This document shows positions 3,972-8,579 of a DNA stretch of 8,579 nt, in pieces (within the stretch, counting starts at the first letter, position 1; the number at the start of each line of letters is the position of its first letter). The stretch comes from Clostridia bacterium (GTDB taxonomy: Bacteria > Bacillota > Clostridia > Oscillospirales > Acutalibacteraceae), in assembly GCA_900766895.1 (NCBI GenBank), contig CAAFXF010000064.1, forward strand, positions 1 through 8,579, in the 5' to 3' direction. A program made the position numbers and the translations under genes. The notes beneath the pieces are model-generated. The model was not told the DNA's origin. It did no database searches and worked only from the letters and a program-made list of their open reading frames with translations.

Positions 3972-6662
3972 ATGAAAGAATATTTGAAAAGTAAAGAGGA
4001 TGTTCTCTCACAGGTTGAATCTAACGAAACAGGATTAACCTCTGCGCAGGCATCGTCAAGACTTGAAAAGAACGGCAAGAACAAGCTTGCCGAAGGAAAA
4101 AAGGTTAGCTTGATTAAACGCTTTTTGTCACAGCTTGCCGACCCAATGATTATCATTTTGATTGTTGCGGCCGTTATCAGTGCTGTTACAGCCGCTGTAG
4201 GCGGTGAGGGCGAGGGCTACGCAGACGTAATCATCATTATGGTTGTCGTAATTATCAACGCAGTTCTCGGCGTTTATCAGGAAAGCAAGGCTGAAAAGGC
4301 AATAGAGGCGTTGCAGGAAATTGCCGCCGCCACGTCCAATGTCATTCGTGACGGTAAGGTTGTAACCGTTAAGAGCGAGGACCTTGTTGTCGGTGATGTT
4401 GTTGTTCTTGAAGCAGGTGACAGTGTTCCTGCCGATTGCCGTATTATAGAATGTGCTTCTATGAAGATAGAGGAGTCGGCACTTACAGGTGAGTCTGTTC
4501 CCGTAACCAAAACGGCAGATGTTATTGATCCCCTCGGCTCTGATGATGTACCGCTCGGCGACAGAAAGAATATGTGCTATATGGGTTCATCGGTTGCATA
4601 TGGTAGAGGCAAGGCTGTTGTAGTTGCAACAGGTATGGATACCGAAATGGGCAAGATTGCCGATGCTCTCACACAGGCAAAGGACGAGGAAACTCCTCTT
4701 CAAATTAAGCTTAATCAGCTTTCAAAGGTTTTGTCATTTATCGTACTCGGTATTTGCGTATTCATTTTTGTATTTGATATTGTAAGAGCAGCTGTTGTAG
4801 GTGACGCAATAACACTTTCGTCAACACTTGAATTCTTTATGGTTGCCGTATCTCTTGCAGTTGCGGCAATTCCGGAGGGACTTGCAGCCGTTGTTACCAT
4901 CGTTCTTTCAATCGGTGTTACCAAGATGTCAAAGCGCAATGCTGTTATCCGTAAGCTCACAGCCGTAGAAACCTTGGGCTGTACCCAAATTATCTGCTCT
5001 GATAAAACAGGTACATTAACCCAAAACAAGATGACTGTTGTTGACCATAGAGGAACTGACGAAAAGCTACTCGCAACCGCTATGGCTCTGTGCTGTGATG
5101 CCGAAATTCAGGAGGACGGCACGGTTAAGGGTGAGCCAACCGAGGCGGCACTTGTTGTTTATGCGGATAAGCTCGGCCTTAAAAAGTCAGAGCTTGAGCA
5201 AAGCTTTGCAAGAGTGGGTGAGGCACCGTTTGATTCGGGCAGAAAGATGATGTCAACCATTCATAAAACAGAGAATGGTTTTGTTCAGTATACAAAGGGT
5301 GCTCCCGATATTGTACTTTCTCTTTGCACATCTGCATATATTGACGGCAAAAAGGTGCCTATGACAGACGAAATCCGCACCGCTATTGCAGATGCAAATA
5401 AGGAAATGGCAGACCAAGCGCTTCGTGTTCTCTGTGCGGCTATGCGTACCTATAAGGAGCAACCGTCAAACGAACCGCAGGAGCTTGAGCAGGACCTTTG
5501 CTATATAGGCTTGGCAGGTATGATAGACCCTGTTCGTCCGGAGGTTGTGGATGCTATTAAGGAATGTAAAAATGCAGGCATCCGTCCTATTATGATTACA
5601 GGTGACCATAAGGACACAGCTGTTGCTATTGCAAAGCAGTTAGGCATTATTGATGACAGCCACACCGCTATTACCGGTATGGAGCTTTCAAAGATGTCCG
5701 ACGAGGAGCTTGATGCCAATATTGAAAAATATTCGGTATATGCCCGTGTTCAGCCGGAGCATAAGGTTCGCATTGTGCAGGCTTGGAAAAAGCGCGGTAT
5801 GATTACTGCTATGACAGGTGACGGTGTAAACGACGCTCCGTCAATCAAAAATGCAGATATAGGCGTCGGTATGGGTATCACAGGTACAGATGTAACAAAG
5901 AATGTTGCTGATATGGTGCTTGCCGATGATAACTTTGCAACCATCGTTTCCGCTGTTGAAGAGGGCAGAAGAATTTACGATAATATCCGTAGCTCAATTC
6001 AGTTTTTGCTCTCGTCAAATCTGTCGGAGGTGTTGTCAATATTCTTTGCAACCCTGTTCGGCTTTACATTGTTTGAGCCTGTTCATTTGCTTTGGATTAA
6101 TCTTATTACAGACTGCTTCCCGGCGCTCGCGCTCGGTCTTGAAAAGGGAGACCCCGATATTATGAAGCGCAGACCGCGTAACAGTAAGGACGGTATCTTT
6201 GCAGGTGGTTTGGGCATTGATTGTGCGTACCAAGGTGTTATGGTAACCGTTCTGACTCTCGTTGCTTATGTTGTAGGTATTATGATGGCAAGCCCTGAGC
6301 ATCTTTCTCTTGCACAGGTATTTGCAGTAAACGATGCTTCCGACGCTTCACATCTTATTCACCAAAACGGTATGACTATGGCGTTCTTAACGCTTTCAAT
6401 GTCAGAGATTTTCCATTCGTTTAATATGCGTTCACGCCGTCAGTCGATAGCAAAAATGGGCAGTATGAACTGGTATCTTGTCGGTGCTATGGCATTGTCG
6501 CTTGTGCTTTCAACAGCCGTTATTTATATACCGTTTTTAAGTAAAGCATTTGATTTTGCACCGATTGATGCAAGAGAATACTTTACAGCTCTTCTTCTTG
6601 CATTCCTTGTTATTCCTATTGTAGAAATTGTAAAGCTTATTCAACGCAAGGCAAACAAATAA
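3972..6662 (+). CDS. P2-type cation-translocating ATPase (Mn2+/Ca2+ exporter)
   Basis: Membrane pump that exports divalent cations using ATP. The 896-aa protein has all P-type landmarks: an actuator-domain TGES (172-175), PEGL in helix 4 (Glu302), phosphorylation site DKTGTLT (Asp344), nucleotide-binding KGAPD (Lys442), TGD (Asp545) and hinge GDGVNDAP (Asp617, Asp621). The ligand residues of the SERCA-type two-site group all seem present: Glu302 (helix 4), Asn683 and Glu686 in SSNLSE (helix 5), Asn710, Thr713 and Asp714 in NLITD (helix 6), Glu812 in MSEIF (helix 8). By sequence alone it would be called a Ca2+ ATPase; the Mn2+ riboswitch in front predicts Mn2+ as a physiological substrate. AGGAG lies six bases before the ATG. 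Monocistronic, with a hairpin after the stop. Confidence 0.95.
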   Translation: MKEYLKSKEDVLSQVESNETGLTSAQASSRLEKNGKNKLAEGKKVSLIKRFLSQLADPMIIILIVAAVISAVTAAVGGEGEGYADVIIIMVVVIINAVLGVYQESKAEKAIEALQEIAAATSNVIRDGKVVTVKSEDLVVGDVVVLEAGDSVPADCRIIECASMKIEESALTGESVPVTKTADVIDPLGSDDVPLGDRKNMCYMGSSVAYGRGKAVVVATGMDTEMGKIADALTQAKDEETPLQIKLNQLSKVLSFIVLGICVFIFVFDIVRAAVVGDAITLSSTLEFFMVAVSLAVAAIPEGLAAVVTIVLSIGVTKMSKRNAVIRKLTAVETLGCTQIICSDKTGTLTQNKMTVVDHRGTDEKLLATAMALCCDAEIQEDGTVKGEPTEAALVVYADKLGLKKSELEQSFARVGEAPFDSGRKMMSTIHKTENGFVQYTKGAPDIVLSLCTSAYIDGKKVPMTDEIRTAIADANKEMADQALRVLCAAMRTYKEQPSNEPQELEQDLCYIGLAGMIDPVRPEVVDAIKECKNAGIRPIMITGDHKDTAVAIAKQLGIIDDSHTAITGMELSKMSDEELDANIEKYSVYARVQPEHKVRIVQAWKKRGMITAMTGDGVNDAPSIKNADIGVGMGITGTDVTKNVADMVLADDNFATIVSAVEEGRRIYDNIRSSIQFLLSSNLSEVLSIFFATLFGFTLFEPVHLLWINLITDCFPALALGLEKGDPDIMKRRPRNSKDGIFAGGLGIDCAYQGVMVTVLTLVAYVVGIMMASPEHLSLAQVFAVNDASDASHLIHQNGMTMAFLTLSMSEIFHSFNMRSRRQSIAKMGSMNWYLVGAMALSLVLSTAVIYIPFLSKAFDFAPIDAREYFTALLLAFLVIPIVEIVKLIQRKANK

Positions 6663-6678
6663 ATAAGTATAACAAAGT

Positions 6679-6723
6679 ATCCCTCGGCTTCCGTTTGAAA
6701 GTCGGGGGATGAAAATTTTCTTT
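6679..6723 (+). terminator. Terminator-like hairpin after the P-type ATPase
   Basis: ATCCCTCGGCTT (6679-6690) pairs with AAGTCGGGGGAT (6699-6710) in 12 pairs, two of them G-T, around CCGTTTGA. The tail is GAAAATTTTCTTT, so the U-run is interrupted and starts late; termination is likely but not ideal. Confidence 0.7.
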
Positions 6724-6749
6724 ACATTGTCATATTTCGGGTATAGAAT
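6721..6749 (+). promoter_or_regulatory. Probable promoter for the EamA gene
   Basis: TTTACA (6721-6726), a 17-base spacer and TAGAAT (6744-6749) form a moderate SigA promoter just after the preceding hairpin. Transcription would start near 6756, giving a very short leader that begins at the ribosome site AGAGGTG (6756-6762). Confidence 0.5.
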
Positions 6750-6769
6750 AGGTTTAGAGGTGAATATGT

Positions 6770-7183
6770 ATGTGGCTTGTTTTTGCTTTGCTTTCGGCAG
6801 TGTTCGCTGCCTTAACATCTATTTTTGCAAAGGTTGGTATAGAAAAGGTTGATTCAACCCTTGCTACCGCTATCAGAACGGTAGTGGTTGTGGGTATGTC
6901 GTGGCTTATGGTGTTTGTAACAAATACTCAGTCGGGTATTTCAAATATCAGCAAAAAAAGCTGGATATTCCTTATATTGTCCGGCTTGGCAACAGGTGCG
7001 TCGTGGCTGTGCTATTACAAGGCAATTCAGCTTGGCGACGTGTCAAAGGTTGTACCTGTGGACAAGTTGAGTGTAGTTATAACCCTTGTGCTTGCCTTTG
7101 TCTTTCTGCACGAGGAGTTTACCGCAAAATCCGTGGTAGGATGCATACTTATCGCGGCAGGCACCTTGCTTATGGTTTTGTAG
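6770..7183 (+). CDS. EamA/DMT family transporter, single-domain (half-size)
   Basis: Small hydrophobic inner-membrane protein of the drug/metabolite transporter superfamily. At 137 aa it holds one EamA domain, with about five predicted helices (roughly 1-20, 31-51, 64-82, 90-112, 118-137), against ten in full-size members. Typical features are the N-terminal FALLSAVFAALTSIFAKVGI, then LCYYKAIQLGDVSKVVPVDKLS and the final FLHEEFTAKSVVGCILIAAGTLLM. The complete reading frame, good ribosome site (GAGG eight bases before the ATG) and terminator show a genuine short form, not a fragment; such proteins are expected to work as dimers. The substrate is unknown. It stands alone, convergent with iolC. 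Confidence 0.92.
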   Translation: MWLVFALLSAVFAALTSIFAKVGIEKVDSTLATAIRTVVVVGMSWLMVFVTNTQSGISNISKKSWIFLILSGLATGASWLCYYKAIQLGDVSKVVPVDKLSVVITLVLAFVFLHEEFTAKSVVGCILIAAGTLLMVL

Positions 7184-7195
7184 CTTAATACATAA

Positions 7196-7233
7196 AAAAG
7201 CCGTTGGGTTATTTGAGTACCCTAACGGCTTTT
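7196..7233. terminator. Bidirectional terminator between EamA gene and iolC
   Basis: AAAAGCCGTT (7196-7205) pairs perfectly with AACGGCTTTT (7224-7233). The stem continues with GGGT/ACCC after a single-base bulge (T7223). The A-run on one side and T-run on the other make it work for both converging transcripts. Confidence 0.9.
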
Positions 7234-7251
7234 AATTATTCTGTTATATGT

Positions 7252-8271
7252 TTATGCACGGGCAACCATTTCGCCGTATTCTTCCTTTGATTTTCTTATG
7301 AATTCCTCAACCTGCTTTGCAGACGGCATTGCGTCCGAGCAGCTGTGAGATGCAATAAGTATGCTTGCAGATGCAGAGCCGAATTCAAGACAGTCGATGA
7401 TGTCCTTGCCCTGAAGCAGACTGTAAAGGAATGACGAGCCGTAGCCATCACCTCCGCCGAAGCCTTTAAGCATAACAGCAGGGAATGGCTTGATGTTGTA
7501 GAACTTTCCGTCGTTTGTATATGCTGTTGAGCCGTCCTTGCCGTGCTTGATAACACAGATTGAGGCACCGAAGCTCTGCCAATACTTTGCAGATTCGGGG
7601 TCACTGCCCTTAACTCCTACAATTCCTTCGGTAAGGTCAAATTCCTCTCTGCTGCCCATAATGATGTCGGCATTCTGTGCAACAATGCTGTAATATACCG
7701 CGATTTCGTCCTTGCTTTTCCAGGTGTATTCTCTGTAATCAATATCAAAAACAATTCTTGTGTTGTTTTTCTTTGCCAGCATCATAGCCTTTAGGCAGGC
7801 CTCTCTTGACGGGCTTTTTGCAAGTGCTGTACCGCTTATTACAATAGCCTTTGCAGATGCAATGTATTCCTCGTCAATATCCTCGGGCTCAAGGCAAAAA
7901 TCAGCCACATTATCTCTGTACATAAGGATTGATGAGCTTTCCTTTGAAAGAATTTCGGTAAAGGTCAAGCCTATTTTTTCACCGTTCTTTGCTCTTGTAA
8001 CCCTTGATGTGTCAATGCCCTCTTTGTCAAAGTAGTCAACAACATAGTCGCCGAATTGGTCATCGCTTACACAGCCGCAAAAGCCAACCTTGCATCCGAG
8101 TCTTGCCAAGCCTACTGCGATGTTTGCAGGTGAACCGCCGACATATTTGTTAAAATTAGACGACTCCGATAACGGTCTGTACATATCCGTTGGATTAAAG
8201 TCAATTGCTATTCTGCCAATCGGAATAAAATCAAGTGGCTTTGACATATCAAATGTAACGTAATTTTGCAT
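7252..8271 (-). CDS. iolC: 5-dehydro-2-deoxygluconokinase (PfkB family)
   Basis: Sugar kinase that phosphorylates 5-dehydro-2-deoxygluconate in myo-inositol catabolism, giving the substrate of aldolase IolJ. The 339-aa protein shows the PfkB N-terminal signature GGSPANIAVGLARLG (45-59) and the C-terminal nucleotide/catalytic signature KGFGGGDGYGSSF, with the catalytic base at Asp275. IolC-like segments are DIDYREYTWKS and NADIIMGSREEFDL. The usual GAGD is GGGD here, a mild change that should not remove activity. AAAGGGG (8286-8280) lies eight bases before the ATG. A class II aldolase gene ends 38 bases upstream on the same strand, supporting an inositol-type operon. Another ketosugar-acid kinase of the PfkB family is the main alternative. 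Confidence 0.87.
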   Translation of the reverse strand: MQNYVTFDMSKPLDFIPIGRIAIDFNPTDMYRPLSESSNFNKYVGGSPANIAVGLARLGCKVGFCGCVSDDQFGDYVVDYFDKEGIDTSRVTRAKNGEKIGLTFTEILSKESSSILMYRDNVADFCLEPEDIDEEYIASAKAIVISGTALAKSPSREACLKAMMLAKKNNTRIVFDIDYREYTWKSKDEIAVYYSIVAQNADIIMGSREEFDLTEGIVGVKGSDPESAKYWQSFGASICVIKHGKDGSTAYTNDGKFYNIKPFPAVMLKGFGGGDGYGSSFLYSLLQGKDIIDCLEFGSASASILIASHSCSDAMPSAKQVEEFIRKSKEEYGEMVARA

Positions 8272-8309
8272 AATTTTTACCCCTTTATATTTTATATGCT
8301 TAAATTGCT

Positions 8310-8558
8310 TTATGCTTTGTTGTTTGAACCAAAAATCATTATGTGCTTTTTGGCATTTTGGTACGCACCATCAATTTCTGCCAGGTGCAAATCGTAGTAT
8401 CCGTTAATAGCATCCTGTTCATACGCCTGCCTTACGGATTGCTCAACGCAATCAAAGGTAGCGGTAGCAATGTTGATTTTTTTGATACCGTTTTTGCTGC
8501 ATTTTACAAAATCGTCAGGGCTTATTCCCGTGCCTCCGTGAAGAACAAGAGGCGTGTC
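8310..8558 (-). CDS. Class II (zinc) aldolase, C-terminal part, IolJ-like
   Basis: The last 82 residues of a class II ketose-bisphosphate aldolase, running off the right edge. The frame reads DTPLVLHGGTGISPDDF, with the zinc-ligand His and phosphate-binding GGTG, then GIKKINIATATFD, the conserved strand whose Asn binds substrate, and ends in IFGSNNKA before TAA (8312-8310). The family includes FbaA, GatY/KbaY and IolJ. Directly upstream of iolC, the best guess is IolJ (6-phospho-5-dehydro-2-deoxygluconate aldolase), the next step after IolC, but the specificity residues lie outside the window. The 5' end is missing because the contig stops; the 21 bases at 8559-8579 are adapter and not part of the gene. 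Confidence 0.88.
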   Translation of the reverse strand, partial: DTPLVLHGGTGISPDDFVKCSKNGIKKINIATATFDCVEQSVRQAYEQDAINGYYDLHLAEIDGAYQNAKKHIMIFGSNNKA

Positions 8559-8579
8559 AGATCGGAAGAGCGTCGTGTA
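8559..8579. other. Illumina TruSeq adapter left on the contig end
   Basis: From 8559 the sequence begins AGATCGGAAGAGC and continues GTCGTGTA, which is the reverse complement of the end of the TruSeq universal adapter (ACACGACGCTCTTCCGATCT). It is synthetic and marks read-through into the library adapter. Because 21 bases is seven codons, the aldolase frame stays open through it and would gain seven false residues (YTTLFRS). Confidence 0.97.

Noticed and set aside
6770..7183. Truncated or frameshifted full-length DMT transporter
   Set aside because: It has its own promoter, ribosome site, complete EamA domain and a terminator 12 bases past the stop; single-domain members are common.
1..8579. 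CRISPR array, insertion sequence or transposase, phage or defence genes
   Set aside because: No regularly spaced short repeats beyond the two-copy 204-bp unit, and no transposase, integrase, Cas or toxin-antitoxin protein in any frame I examined.

Overview
The window reads as a chromosomal contig of a low-to-moderate GC Firmicute, most likely a gut-type Clostridia (Oscillospiraceae/Ruminococcaceae-like). Pointers are strong AGGAGG-type ribosome sites, consensus SigA promoters with extended -10 boxes, AT-rich intergenic DNA, a yybP-ykoY riboswitch and Firmicute-style gene families. This placement is an inference; the window has no rRNA or marker gene to fix it. The last 21 bases are Illumina adapter, so the right edge is an assembly end and not biology.

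Layout. Bases 1-367 have no protein gene. They hold two copies, exactly 204 bp apart, of a unit resembling the 5' half of a tRNA-Ser(CGA) on the minus strand, each followed by a hairpin. Next is ppa (family I inorganic pyrophosphatase, minus strand), divergent from hisH-hisF-MATE (plus strand). The divergent promoters face outward across 121 bp and their -35 boxes lie close together. A second extended -10 promoter then drives a manganese (yybP-ykoY) riboswitch with an intrinsic terminator, followed by an 896-aa P2-type cation ATPase. After a terminator and a promoter comes a half-size EamA/DMT transporter. This converges, through a bidirectional terminator, on a minus-strand carbohydrate pair: iolC (5-dehydro-2-deoxygluconokinase) and, upstream of it, the C-terminal end of a class II aldolase cut by the contig edge.

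How the genes fit. HisH and HisF form the two-subunit imidazole glycerol phosphate synthase of histidine synthesis. The MATE exporter follows four bases after hisF, with a TTG start, and is probably translated by coupling. The riboswitch predicts that the ATPase is induced by excess Mn2+, although its membrane ligand residues match the full two-site SERCA Ca2+ set. IolC and the aldolase would catalyse consecutive steps of myo-inositol catabolism if the aldolase is IolJ.

Most of the window is ordinary. The parts worth a second look are the tandem tRNA-Ser-like units, the Mn2+ switch in front of a SERCA-like pump, and the adapter at the right end, which is in frame with a real gene.
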